From Chloroflexota bacterium (GTDB lineage Bacteria; Chloroflexota; Dehalococcoidia; UBA2979): DNA of 36,908 nt. Below the pieces are notes generated by a model. It had not been told where the DNA came from, ran no database searches, and saw only the letters and a program-made list of their open reading frames with translations. Below are positions 1 through 7,951 of this stretch, piece by piece (the first letter of the stretch is position 1; each line of letters starts with the position of its first letter). The stretch lies in contig QGNP01000010.1 of assembly GCA_003228125.1 (NCBI GenBank), positions 1-36,908 of the forward strand. The letters are read 5' to 3'. Made by a program: the position numbers and the translations under genes.

Positions 1-267
1 GAGAAGCGCAGGTGCTTTTTTTGCAAACAATAGATCTTTATCTTGTTTTGGATCTAATACAACTTTTGTAAAAAAAATAGGCACTGATTGATTTCTGCAT
101 TGAATTAATAACTTTTCAGTGTTATTAATTGCAGCATTAATATTACCACCACCAAGAATTTTTGGATCTGCAAAACTATTTGTGAAATCTACTATAAGTA
201 GGCATGGTTGTTTACCAAACCCTAGCTCGTTTCCAAAATTTTGTTGAGAAAAAATTTCTCTATTCAT
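1..267 (-). CDS. Isochorismatase-family amidase (partial, N-terminal 89 residues)
   Basis: The reading frame is open from an ATG at 267 to the window edge, so only the N-terminal 89 residues are visible. The segment GFGKQPCLLIVDFTNSFADP (residues 16-35) is the typical first strand of the cysteine-hydrolase family of isochorismatase, N-carbamoylsarcosine amidase and maleamate amidase, with Asp27 as the expected catalytic acid. The catalytic Lys and Cys would lie outside the window. It starts 15 bases after the stop of the flavin monooxygenase, with AGGAT between them, so the two are probably co-transcribed. That pairing (ring hydroxylation, then amide hydrolysis) recalls degradation of N-containing ring compounds, but the substrate cannot be read from this fragment. 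Confidence 0.85.
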   Translation of the reverse strand, partial: MNREIFSQQNFGNELGFGKQPCLLIVDFTNSFADPKILGGGNINAAINNTEKLLIQCRNQSVPIFFTKVVLDPKQDKDLLFAKKAPALL

Positions 268-282
268 TATATATTATCCTAA

Positions 283-1476
283 TTATTTAATCTCTCGAGC
301 TCGTTTAAGTGCATTAAACATTGATGACTCTAATAGATATTCTCTTGTTTTATTTGGATTTTTAATAATTTCGAGCCACTCGATATTTCTGTTAACTTGG
401 TCTGAAGCTTTTGTTGCCATAAGCATCTTTCTGTTACGTTCAGTACTTTTTTGCACATATTCAACTGCAATGGTCTTACGCTGTCTTTCATAAAGATCAA
501 ATAGTTCTGTGTCGTTAGTCTTATTACTTATAATAATTTTTTCAGCAAGATTCCATGCATCATGAATACCACCATTCATCCCCATTCCACCTAAGGGATT
601 ATTAATATGAGCAGCATCACCAGCAAGAAAAATATTTCCATGCCTATATCTCGCTGCTACGCGTTGATGAACTCTATATATGGACTTATGAAGAATTTCA
701 TAATCATCGTCTTGGTGTAATAATTTTTGTAACTGCGTATTTGCTGCAATATCTGACATAAGTTCTTGATCAGATCTATCTTCATACATTGGAAATAATA
801 CTCTCCAATAATTTTTGTTACGTAATAACACTAACCATTCGGATGGATCGCTTACATAGTTAATTTCACTAAGATTTTCCATGTGGTTTTCAAAATGGAA
901 TGGAGTTGTGATGACCCAAAATTTTTCAGGAATTGTGAATCCCTCAAATTCAATAGCCAATGATTTTCTGATTACGCTGTCAGCACCATCAGAAGCGATT
1001 AAAAATTTTCCTTCTAAAGTTTTTTCACCTTCTGGTCCCCATGTCAAGACCTTGACAATGTCATCATCTTGCCTTGCTCCAATAACTTGATGTTCAAATA
1101 AAACATTTACATTTGAATAATTTGTAAATTTAGCATAAATTTTTTCAACTAATTGCCATTGTTCAATTTGCACGCGAAATGGAAAAGGAGTTATGTCGCT
1201 TAATATAGATAAATCAAATACAGCAATTGGACCTTTAGTTCTATCTCGAAATTGCCAAAAAGGTGCAACAAGACCATCCTTAATAAGTTCATCTGTCATT
1301 CCTAATTCATCAAGCATTTCAAGAGTTGGAGGATGAAAAGTAGAGGCTCGTAAATCTCTTGGAAATGTTTTTCCTTTTTCTAATACTGTGACATTAACTC
1401 CATTTTGTGCAAGTTTTAGAGCAGCAACCATTCCAACTGGACCAGCACCTGCAATAATAACATTTTCATTTTTCAT
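283..1476 (-). CDS. FAD-dependent aromatic-ring monooxygenase (PHBH/MhpA-like, class A)
   Basis: 397 residues. The N-terminal dinucleotide-binding motif GAGPVG (10-15) is followed by Glu33 at the end of the second strand. The DG motif (Asp163-Gly164) and the second FAD motif GDAAH (286-290), followed by NNPLGGMGMNGG, complete the fingerprint of single-component flavin hydroxylases. Members use NAD(P)H and O2 to hydroxylate phenolic or heteroaromatic rings in the cytoplasm. The protein lacks the C-terminal thioredoxin-like extension of the roughly 500-600-residue MhpA or phenol hydroxylases, so it is a short form nearer the salicylate or 6-hydroxynicotinate hydroxylase size. It is first in a minus-strand unit with the amidase and divergent from a CoA-transferase/thiolase operon. 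The substrate is not determined. Confidence 0.9.
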   Translation of the reverse strand: MKNENVIIAGAGPVGMVAALKLAQNGVNVTVLEKGKTFPRDLRASTFHPPTLEMLDELGMTDELIKDGLVAPFWQFRDRTKGPIAVFDLSILSDITPFPFRVQIEQWQLVEKIYAKFTNYSNVNVLFEHQVIGARQDDDIVKVLTWGPEGEKTLEGKFLIASDGADSVIRKSLAIEFEGFTIPEKFWVITTPFHFENHMENLSEINYVSDPSEWLVLLRNKNYWRVLFPMYEDRSDQELMSDIAANTQLQKLLHQDDDYEILHKSIYRVHQRVAARYRHGNIFLAGDAAHINNPLGGMGMNGGIHDAWNLAEKIIISNKTNDTELFDLYERQRKTIAVEYVQKSTERNRKMLMATKASDQVNRNIEWLEIIKNPNKTREYLLESSMFNALKRAREIK

Positions 1477-1527
1477 ATACTAATCGTTCACTGGCTATAT
1501 ATTTTTTACATGTTCTATATTAGCTTA

Positions 1528-1562
1528 ATTATACGCAATATTTAATTTATTGCATGTATAAT
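1528..1562. promoter_or_regulatory. Divergent promoter region with TATAAT boxes on both strands
   Basis: The 108-base gap between the divergent monooxygenase and deacetylase-like genes has a TATAAT on the plus strand at 1557-1562 and one on the minus strand (read at 1533-1528). No convincing -35 box is seen for either. The plus-strand box would start transcripts about 15 bases before the start codon at 1585, next to the AGAAGGGG ribosome-binding site at 1571-1578. A shared regulator site is possible but none is recognised. Confidence 0.4.
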
Positions 1563-1584
1563 ATTTATTGAGAAGGGGTTTTCT

Positions 1585-2490
1585 ATGAGTTACATATATT
1601 CACCAATTTCTGAAAGACAACCACTAGTATTGCCAAACAATAACTCTCTTGCATTAATTATTACTTTTAATTTAGAACATTGGGATATGACGAAAGACTC
1701 TGATGAACCTTATTATGCAGGTGGACCACCCGTAATTCCTGATTCACTTCCAGGTAGAGTACTCGATGTTCCTAATTATAGCTGGAGAGAATATGGTCAA
1801 CGCGTAGGTATTTGGCGAATGATTGATGTGATGGATGAACTTAAGGCACCAGCGAGTTGTACTATGAATGCAAAAACTGCTCTTGTCAGAAAACAGATGG
1901 TCGACGCAGCTAAAAAACGTAATTGGGAATTAGTTGCTCATAATTATGAACAAGGTGACTTACTTCCAAATTATTTTAATGACATCGATTCTGAACGTAA
2001 ATTAATAAAAGAAACACTTGCAGTATATAAGGATGCAGTAGGACGCCCGGCAAAAGGATGGCTATCTTCTTCACTACGTAGTACGGAAAATACTCCAGAT
2101 ATACTTGCTGAAGAAGGTCTTTTATTTCTAACTGATTATATGAATGATGATCAGCCATATTTAATGCAAACGAAATCTAAGCCTCTTGTAAGTATCCCTT
2201 ACTCAGTTGAAATGAACGATTTTACTTTATTTCATAGAAGAGGCATGACTACTTCTGAAGTGCTGAGTTCTTACAAAGAACAGTTTGATGTATTACTTGA
2301 AGAAGGAAAATCTTCGGGGAGAATTATGAATATTGGAATGCACCCACATATATCTGGTCATCCATATCGTATTAGAGCACTAAGAGAATTTATTAAATAT
2401 GCGCAGCAAGCAACTGGAGTATGGTGGACTACTAGAGAAGAAATTGCAGAATGGTATATTAATATTGCGCAAGATCATTTTAAGCAATAA
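1585..2490 (+). CDS. Polysaccharide deacetylase (NodB-fold) family hydrolase, PuuE/allantoinase-like
   Basis: 301 residues, ATG preceded by AGAAGGGG at good spacing. The overall pattern fits the PuuE/allantoinase-like branch of the NodB-fold family: an early strand ending in FNLEHWD, then the WREYGQRVGIWRMIDVMDEL helix, then ELVAHNYEQGDLL, and late IMNIGMHPHISGHPYR and a closing WWTTREEIAEWY. His residues in AHNYEQ and MHPHISGH are candidate metal ligands; the first acidic ligand motif differs from classical chitin deacetylases. Members cleave C-N bonds in small amides or cyclic amides as well as N-acetyl sugars. No signal peptide is seen, so a cytoplasmic small-molecule amide is more likely than a cell-wall polymer. 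It heads an operon with CoA-transferase genes 17 bases downstream. Confidence 0.82.
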   Translation: MSYIYSPISERQPLVLPNNNSLALIITFNLEHWDMTKDSDEPYYAGGPPVIPDSLPGRVLDVPNYSWREYGQRVGIWRMIDVMDELKAPASCTMNAKTALVRKQMVDAAKKRNWELVAHNYEQGDLLPNYFNDIDSERKLIKETLAVYKDAVGRPAKGWLSSSLRSTENTPDILAEEGLLFLTDYMNDDQPYLMQTKSKPLVSIPYSVEMNDFTLFHRRGMTTSEVLSSYKEQFDVLLEEGKSSGRIMNIGMHPHISGHPYRIRALREFIKYAQQATGVWWTTREEIAEWYINIAQDHFKQ

Positions 2491-2507
2491 TTAGGATTAT
2501 TATAGTC

Positions 2508-3200
2508 ATGGTAGTTGAGATATTTTCCAATTCTAAACAAGCTATTTCAGTCGTGAATAGCAATTCTTCAATAATGTTTGGTGGGTTTGTTTCTGCTGGT
2601 TCGCCAAGTAATCTCATAATAGCTTTACATAATGATGGAATACAAAATCTCACTGCTATTGCAAATAATATTGGCCTAGGTGATAAATTAGATATGCTTT
2701 GTGAGCATAAACAAATTGCAAAAGTGATAGCAACTTTTGCAATACGTGCCTCTGGTGACAGAAAAAGTAATTTTGAAGAACAATATCATAGAGGAGAAGT
2801 GGAATTAGAGTTAATACCACAGGGAACATTTGCTGAACGTATTCGTGCAGGCGGAGCTGGCATCGGTGGTTTTTTGACACCTACAGGAGTAGGCACAGTA
2901 GTTGCAGAGAATAAAGAAGTTATAAGGCATAATGAAAAAGATTATTTATTAGAACTTCCTCTTCGTGCTGATTTTGCATTTATAAAAGCATACAAAGCTG
3001 ACAAATTAGGAAATTTAATTTATCGAGGCGCAAGTAAAAATTTCAATGAAATTATGGCTACTGCTGCAGATTGCGTTATTGCCGAGGTAGAAGAAATTGT
3101 CGAAGTAGGTGAATTAGAACCTGATAGAATTGATACTCCTGGAATTTTTATTGATCGACTGGTTCAATGTAAGCCAATTGAGATTAGGTGGACATCATGA
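2508..3200 (+). CDS. CoA-transferase subunit A (family I, 3-oxoacid type)
   Basis: 230 residues, the usual length for the alpha subunit of heterodimeric succinyl-CoA:3-oxoacid, acetate or 3-oxoadipate CoA-transferases. The glycine-rich stretch MFGGFVSAGSPSNLI, the NNIGLGDKL segment and the sequence RIRAGGAGIGGFLTPTGVGT (about 109-128) are hallmarks of the subunit. It pairs with the next gene, sharing an ATGA overlap, so the two are translationally coupled. The complex moves CoA from an acyl-CoA donor to a free acid. With a thiolase directly downstream, a 3-oxoacid such as 3-oxoadipate or acetoacetate is the plausible substrate. Confidence 0.92.
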   Translation: MVVEIFSNSKQAISVVNSNSSIMFGGFVSAGSPSNLIIALHNDGIQNLTAIANNIGLGDKLDMLCEHKQIAKVIATFAIRASGDRKSNFEEQYHRGEVELELIPQGTFAERIRAGGAGIGGFLTPTGVGTVVAENKEVIRHNEKDYLLELPLRADFAFIKAYKADKLGNLIYRGASKNFNEIMATAADCVIAEVEEIVEVGELEPDRIDTPGIFIDRLVQCKPIEIRWTS

Positions 3201-3853
3201 ACCAGGGCCTTTCTCGTGAACTTATTGCCTTACGTGCATCTAAAGAATTACATGATGGCATGTATGTTAATTTAGGAATTGGCTTGCCTACATTAGTATC
3301 TAATTTTATTGATGATCTTGATATTACTTTACAATCTGAAAATGGTATTTTAGGGTACGGGAATATACTTGAAAAGGATTTTGATCCAGATTTTATTAAT
3401 GCAGGAGGACAACCTGTAGAAATTTTACCAGAAGCTTCTTTTTTTAATAGTGCAGAATCTTTTGCTATGATTCGTGGTGGCCATATTGATGTTGCAATAC
3501 TTGGCGGATTGCAGGTAGCAGCTAATGGTGATTTAGCAAATTGGTTTGTACCTGAGCGCGGAGGAGGCAGTATCGGTGGTGCCATGGATATTGCTGTAGG
3601 AGCTAAGCGGTTGATAATTACTATGGCGCACACTACAAAAGATGGAAAACCAAGAATCTTAGATAGATGTTTGTATCCACTTACGGCCGAAACTTGCGTT
3701 GATTTAATTATTACAGATCTTGCTGTTATAGAAATTGTAGATAATCAACTCATATTATTAGAAACAGCACCGGGCATTACAGTTGATGAAGTATTATCAC
3801 TCACAGAAGCTGATATGATTATTGGAACGAGTATTAGAGAAATGAGTTTATAG
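3197..3853 (+). CDS. CoA-transferase subunit B (family I, 3-oxoacid type)
   Basis: 218 residues from the ATG at 3197. An in-frame GTG at 3188 exists, but AGGTGG at 3186-3191 is a ribosome-binding site five bases before the ATG and overlaps that GTG, so 3197 is preferred. This gives an ATGA overlap with the stop of subunit A. SENGILGYG contains the glutamate that forms the glutamyl-CoA intermediate in the family. The glycine-rich GGHIDVAILGGLQV and the RGGGSIGGAMDI stretches are also typical. Together with subunit A it forms the working enzyme. The stop is three bases before the thiolase start. Confidence 0.92.
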   Translation: MNQGLSRELIALRASKELHDGMYVNLGIGLPTLVSNFIDDLDITLQSENGILGYGNILEKDFDPDFINAGGQPVEILPEASFFNSAESFAMIRGGHIDVAILGGLQVAANGDLANWFVPERGGGSIGGAMDIAVGAKRLIITMAHTTKDGKPRILDRCLYPLTAETCVDLIITDLAVIEIVDNQLILLETAPGITVDEVLSLTEADMIIGTSIREMSL

Positions 3854-3856
3854 CTA

Positions 3857-5047
3857 ATGAATAATGTCAAAGAACAAGCAGTCTTACTAGAAAGTGTCCG
3901 AACCCCTATTGGTGGCTTTGGAGGTTCATTGAGTCAAATTGCAGCTTCTGATTTAGCAGCAATTGTTTTACGTGAATCAGCAAAGCGTTCAAAAGTAGAC
4001 ATGGGTGTAATTGATCAGATTATATTAGGGTGCGTTGGTCAAGTAGCAGAAGATGGGTATATTGCACGTCACGCAGCAATTAAAGCAGGTGCTGCGATAA
4101 ATTCTACTGCTTATACTGTGAATAGAATTTGTGGTTCAGGCTTAGAAGCCATTAACACTGCAGCACGATGGATTGAATTGGGAGAAGCACAATACATTTT
4201 GGCTGGTGGTGTTGAAAATATGAGCCTCATGCCTTATTACATCAGAAAAGGACGATATGGATATAAGTATGGTGATGGTGCACTCGAAGATGGCACATTG
4301 GATTTATTAACAGATCCTTTTGAGGGATATCCAATGGGTATCACTGCTGAAAATGTAGTTAGTAAATATAATATTTCTCGAGAACAACAAGATGAATTTG
4401 CTTTTTACTCACATGAAAGAGCAATTAGCGCACAAAAAAATCATTATTTTGATTCACAAATTATTCAGGTTGATACTGGAGGTAGAGATAACAAAATTTT
4501 TACAACTGACGAACATGTGCGAGAAACAAATATTAAAAAATTAAGCCAATTACGACCGGCGTTTAAAACTGATGGTTCTGTGACTGCTGGAAATGCATCA
4601 GGTATTAATGATGGAGCAGCAGCCGTTGTTGTAACGTCTGAAAGTAATGCAAAATCTATCAAAGCAGAAACATATTTTCGTATTATTAGCAGAGCTGTTT
4701 GTGGAGTCGATCATACAATTATGGGCACTGGACCAATACCCTCTGTGCAACAAGCATTGCATGCTGCTGGCCTGTCTATTAATGACATGGACGTGATTGA
4801 GTTAAATGAAGCATTTGCTGCAATTGCTTTAGCTTGTGCATCAGAATTGAAAATTGACTTGAAGAGAATGAATCCTAATGGAGGCGCTATTGCACTAGGA
4901 CATCCCATTGGTGCTACTGGTGTTATTTTAACGACGAAATTAATGCATGAAATGAATAGAATTAAAGGAAAATATGGCTTAGTTACTTTATGCATTGGTG
5001 GGGGGCAAGGAATTGCCACAATTTTTGAGCGAGTAGCAAAGGATTAA
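3857..5047 (+). CDS. Thiolase (acetyl-CoA C-acyltransferase)
   Basis: 396 residues, standard biosynthetic/degradative thiolase length. The acylated cysteine lies in NRICGSGLEA (Cys92), the NEAFA motif is near 316-320, the histidine is in GHPIGATG (His349), and the second cysteine is in CIGGGQG (Cys379). All catalytic groups are intact. Thiolases cleave 3-oxoacyl-CoA to acetyl-CoA plus a shortened acyl-CoA. Directly after a 3-oxoacid CoA-transferase the simplest reading is activation followed by thiolysis, as PcaIJ-PcaF do in the 3-oxoadipate pathway; acetoacetate use is the main alternative. Confidence 0.93.
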   Translation: MNNVKEQAVLLESVRTPIGGFGGSLSQIAASDLAAIVLRESAKRSKVDMGVIDQIILGCVGQVAEDGYIARHAAIKAGAAINSTAYTVNRICGSGLEAINTAARWIELGEAQYILAGGVENMSLMPYYIRKGRYGYKYGDGALEDGTLDLLTDPFEGYPMGITAENVVSKYNISREQQDEFAFYSHERAISAQKNHYFDSQIIQVDTGGRDNKIFTTDEHVRETNIKKLSQLRPAFKTDGSVTAGNASGINDGAAAVVVTSESNAKSIKAETYFRIISRAVCGVDHTIMGTGPIPSVQQALHAAGLSINDMDVIELNEAFAAIALACASELKIDLKRMNPNGGAIALGHPIGATGVILTTKLMHEMNRIKGKYGLVTLCIGGGQGIATIFERVAKD

Positions 5048-5049
5048 TT

Positions 5050-6450
5050 ATGACTATTAGCCAAGAGCTCGCATTGTTTGTTCATGATATTCGTTATGAT
5101 AAATTACCTGCGGAAGTAGTTGATAAAGTTAAAGCAATGTTACTCCATGGAATTTTTATTGGCTTATCAAGTTCTACTGAAGAAGATGCAGTTCTTGCTG
5201 GAAATCTTGCTATTGCTATGAATGATAACAATATTGGGAATGCACATGTTTTTTCTAATTCTAATACAACGAACAGGTTAAATGCTGCATATGCAAATTC
5301 TGTCTTAATTCATATGAGAGGTCAAGATGATTCATATCGTATGTTAACGCACCCAGGATGCTGTATATTGCCAGCAATTTTTGCAGAATCTGAAAACTGT
5401 ACTATTTCAGGAAAGCGTTTTATTGAAGCGCTTGCAGGATCGTATGAAGTTCATTGTCGTTTGAGTAAAGACATTGTTCCATCTGTACAAAATCAAGGAT
5501 TTCGTTCATCTGCCTTATTTGGTATTTTCGGTCCTGCAGTTGGAAGTGCTTTAATTCAAAATCTTAATAAAAAACAAATTGCTAATGCACTTTCTTTAGC
5601 GGTGAGTTTTGCTTCTGGGAATTTACAGACAAGCCATGAAGGTACAAAAGAAATGACATTCCAAGAAGCTATTTCTACGCAAAATGGCATGATGGCAGCA
5701 CGTATTGCAAAACTTGATGTCCAGGGAGCAAGTGAATGTTTTGAAGGACCAGCAGGTTTTTTTAGAATATTTGCAGGAATTGAAAATAATACATTAAACG
5801 GAAGTTTTTCAAATCAAACAATTTTTCGTCCTAGCAGTGTTATTAATAAACTTGGCATAGAATGGGAATTACATGATGTGACAATGAAAATATATTCTGG
5901 TGCTGGCTTTGTTCAACCTGTGATTGAAGGATGTGCGCAATTAGCAAATGAATTTAGTATTGATCCTTCTAAAATTGCAGCAATTAATATTCAAATGAAT
6001 GAATGGGAAACAGTTTATCCTTCTCCTAAGTTTCCTAGGCCAGATTGGGGAGGAACTGATGAATGGAAAAATGCTCATTTTGCAGCATCAGCAATAATTA
6101 ATAGGGGATATAAATCGACTGGTAGGAGATTATCATATGGAGATAGATCTGAGTTTCAAGAACTGCCAGAAGTACAACAATTAACCAAGTTAGTACATGT
6201 AACTAAATCAGACAGGGTTCAATATGGTCCATATATAGAAATTGTACTTAATGATGGCCAAGTGCATTCTATTGAAATGACAGGCGATGAATTTAAATGG
6301 GATTTTGAAACAGAAAAAAATAGAATTAGATCTGTGTATTCAGCATTGCCGTTTAATACAAAAAATGCGGAAGCAATAGTAGACATTGTTGAAAATCTAG
6401 AAAATTTGAAGAATATAGACTACCTAATATCTTTAATGGTCGGACATTAA
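5050..6450 (+). CDS. MmgE/PrpD family protein (2-methylcitrate dehydratase-like)
   Basis: 466 residues. The start is supported by AAAGGA six bases before the ATG, just inside the 3' end of the thiolase gene. The N-terminal helical domain shows the family pattern (LPAEVVDKVKAMLLHGIFIGL, then NAAYANSVLIHMRGQDDSY and HPGCCILPAIFAESE), followed by KEMTFQEAISTQNGMMAARIAK and the small C-terminal alpha/beta domain. Members include 2-methylcitrate dehydratase, cis-aconitate decarboxylase and several isomerases of small dicarboxylic acids. The operon context suggests processing of a ring-cleavage or branched acid. Its stop abuts the stop of the convergent class III CoA-transferase with no gap. Confidence 0.88.
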   Translation: MTISQELALFVHDIRYDKLPAEVVDKVKAMLLHGIFIGLSSSTEEDAVLAGNLAIAMNDNNIGNAHVFSNSNTTNRLNAAYANSVLIHMRGQDDSYRMLTHPGCCILPAIFAESENCTISGKRFIEALAGSYEVHCRLSKDIVPSVQNQGFRSSALFGIFGPAVGSALIQNLNKKQIANALSLAVSFASGNLQTSHEGTKEMTFQEAISTQNGMMAARIAKLDVQGASECFEGPAGFFRIFAGIENNTLNGSFSNQTIFRPSSVINKLGIEWELHDVTMKIYSGAGFVQPVIEGCAQLANEFSIDPSKIAAINIQMNEWETVYPSPKFPRPDWGGTDEWKNAHFAASAIINRGYKSTGRRLSYGDRSEFQELPEVQQLTKLVHVTKSDRVQYGPYIEIVLNDGQVHSIEMTGDEFKWDFETEKNRIRSVYSALPFNTKNAEAIVDIVENLENLKNIDYLISLMVGH

Positions 6451-7647
6451 TCAGCCAATAACTTTATCTTCTTTCATTTGATTAATTTCATCCCATGAAT
6501 ATCCAGCCTGTTCAAGGTATAGCTCTGTAAAATCTCCAAGTTCTGGCGGTGGACCTGTAAGTTTAGTTGGTTTGCCACCAAATTGTATTGGACAACCAAC
6601 TGTCGTTACTTCACCATAAAATGGATGATCAATTGTTGTAATATAACCATTATCTTTTGCATGATCATCGTTTAAAATGTCATCATAATCTTGTACTCGA
6701 GCATAAATTGTATCTTGTTCATCAAATATATTACTAATTTCTATATAAGTGTATTTTGCAAATTCTAATTCTAATCGAGCATTAATTTCATCTAATCCGG
6801 CACGTCGACGCTCATCATCAGGAAATTTATCGGATAGTTCTGGAATATTAAGTGCATGGCATAGTCGTTTGAATCGGAACATATCTACTGAGCCAATAAC
6901 AAACCAATCATCTTTACAAGCAAACACTCGCCAAATACCATTTTTACTTGCAACTGGATGCCCTCCACCACCTCTGCCACTTTTTATTCCTGTCATTGCG
7001 TAAGTAGTTAATTCCCATGTTTGCAATGCCAGCTGACCTCCATATAACGAAACATCAACTTGATCGCCTTCACCAGTTTTTTCCTTTTTTACTAAAGCAG
7101 CTAACACGCCTGCGCACAATAACATTGCGCCAGTTTGATCAGCTATAGAGGCGGCAGCAGGAGTAGGAGGGCTTCCTTCAAATCCTGTCTTACCCATAAT
7201 TCCACCCATTGCTTGGCCCATGATATCAACTCCTGGTTTACCAGCATATTTTCCTAATGGCCCAAAACCAGTTGCGCTTGCATAAACAATACTAGGATTA
7301 ATTTTTTTTAACGAAGCATAATCTAAATTGAATTTATCCATTACACCTGAACGGAAATTATTAATAACAACATCAACTGTTTTAACTAATCTATGTATGA
7401 TTTCTTCTGCGCCTGGTTTTTTAAGATCAATAACTACGCTACGTTTTCCTCTATTGTGTGCAACAAAATAACCTAATGGATATGCATCTGCTTCACCTGG
7501 GGGGAATATATGCCTACCTCGTTCACCGCCTGGAGCCTCAATTTTTATAATTTCTGCTCCCATATCTGCCATCAGCGTGGTGGCATATGGACCTTGTTGC
7601 GCCCATGTAAAATCTAAAATTCGAATACCTTCTAATGGTTTAGACAT
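6451..7647 (-). CDS. CaiB/BaiF family class III CoA-transferase
   Basis: 398 residues, the normal family length. The family pattern is clear: LDFTWAQQGPYATTLMADMG, then EIIKIEAPGGERGR, NNFRSGVMDKF, and ASATGFGPLGKYAGKPGVD with Asp141 at the position of the catalytic aspartate of formyl-CoA transferase. The ATG at 7647 has AAGGAG six bases upstream. Such enzymes move CoA between organic acids such as oxalate, carnitine, benzylsuccinate or mesaconate. It stands convergent to the upstream catabolic operon but under its own control, with a structured leader that carries a predicted 13-residue peptide (separate entries). The substrate is unknown. Confidence 0.92.
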   Translation of the reverse strand: MSKPLEGIRILDFTWAQQGPYATTLMADMGAEIIKIEAPGGERGRHIFPPGEADAYPLGYFVAHNRGKRSVVIDLKKPGAEEIIHRLVKTVDVVINNFRSGVMDKFNLDYASLKKINPSIVYASATGFGPLGKYAGKPGVDIMGQAMGGIMGKTGFEGSPPTPAAASIADQTGAMLLCAGVLAALVKKEKTGEGDQVDVSLYGGQLALQTWELTTYAMTGIKSGRGGGGHPVASKNGIWRVFACKDDWFVIGSVDMFRFKRLCHALNIPELSDKFPDDERRRAGLDEINARLELEFAKYTYIEISNIFDEQDTIYARVQDYDDILNDDHAKDNGYITTIDHPFYGEVTTVGCPIQFGGKPTKLTGPPPELGDFTELYLEQAGYSWDEINQMKEDKVIG

Positions 7648-7679
7648 TGATTACTCCTTATTATTTTTTTAAATAAGAT

Positions 7680-7709
7680 CTCAGATCTAGAAATATTTCT
7701 AGATCTGAG
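7680..7709. repeat. Perfect 14-bp inverted repeat in the leader of the CoA-transferase
   Basis: The arms at 7680-7693 and 7696-7709 are perfectly complementary (CTCAGATCTAGAAA and its reverse complement) with only TA between them. It lies 33 bases upstream of the CoA-transferase start codon. No run of T follows in either direction, so it does not look like an intrinsic terminator. It could be an RNA hairpin in the leader or a dimeric repressor operator on DNA. Confidence 0.75.
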
Positions 7710-7724
7710 TAATAAATATGATAA

Positions 7725-7765
7725 AGCCTCTATCAAAGATTATTTTACAACCTACGATAGAGGCT
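7725..7765 (-). promoter_or_regulatory. 10-bp leader hairpin overlapping a leader peptide
   Basis: Complementary arms AGCCTCTATC/GATAGAGGCT sit at 7725-7734 and 7756-7765 with a 21-base loop. On the minus-strand RNA the 5' arm covers codons in the second half of the predicted leader peptide and its stop codon falls in the loop. A ribosome on the short ORF would therefore decide whether the hairpin forms. The sequence after the 3' arm has only a weak T stretch. Confidence 0.5.
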
Positions 7766-7786
7766 GCATATTACACTAGATAACAT
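7745..7786 (-). CDS. Predicted 13-residue leader peptide upstream of the CaiB-type CoA-transferase
   Basis: On the minus strand an ATG at 7786 opens a 13-codon frame, MLSSVICSLYRRL, ending in TAA at 7745. It is preceded by the best ribosome-binding site in the window: GGAGGTGAT at 7797-7789, nine bases matching the consensus anti-Shine-Dalgarno tail, with six bases between the GGAGG core and the ATG. The ORF lies about 100 bases upstream of the CoA-transferase start, and its coding region forms one arm of a hairpin. This is the arrangement of attenuation or translation-coupling leaders. The peptide has no run of one amino acid, so the sensed signal is not obvious. Expression is inferred, not shown. 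Confidence 0.5.
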   Translation of the reverse strand: MLSSVICSLYRRL

Positions 7787-7951
7787 GAATCACCTCCCTT
7801 TGTTGAATCAATTCTTGATAGCTCTACAATAACAACCTGTAAGTTTTTTTGCAACAATGCTACTTTCATTGAACTGTAACAAAGTACGTTAATTAATACA
7901 TTTTAGATTGGAATATGTAGAGCAATTTTAAGATATGATGTATAAATAGTT

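Noticed and set aside
3184-3633. 149-codon minus-strand frame opposite CoA-transferase subunit B
   Set aside because: It lies wholly within a strongly recognised gene and its translation is Pro/Ser-rich with no family pattern, as expected for an antisense shadow.
7787-7800. Resemblance of the plus strand to the 3' end of 16S rRNA (ATCACCTCC)
   Set aside because: Only about nine bases match and no rRNA sequence surrounds them; on the minus strand it reads as a near-perfect Shine-Dalgarno sequence for a short frame.
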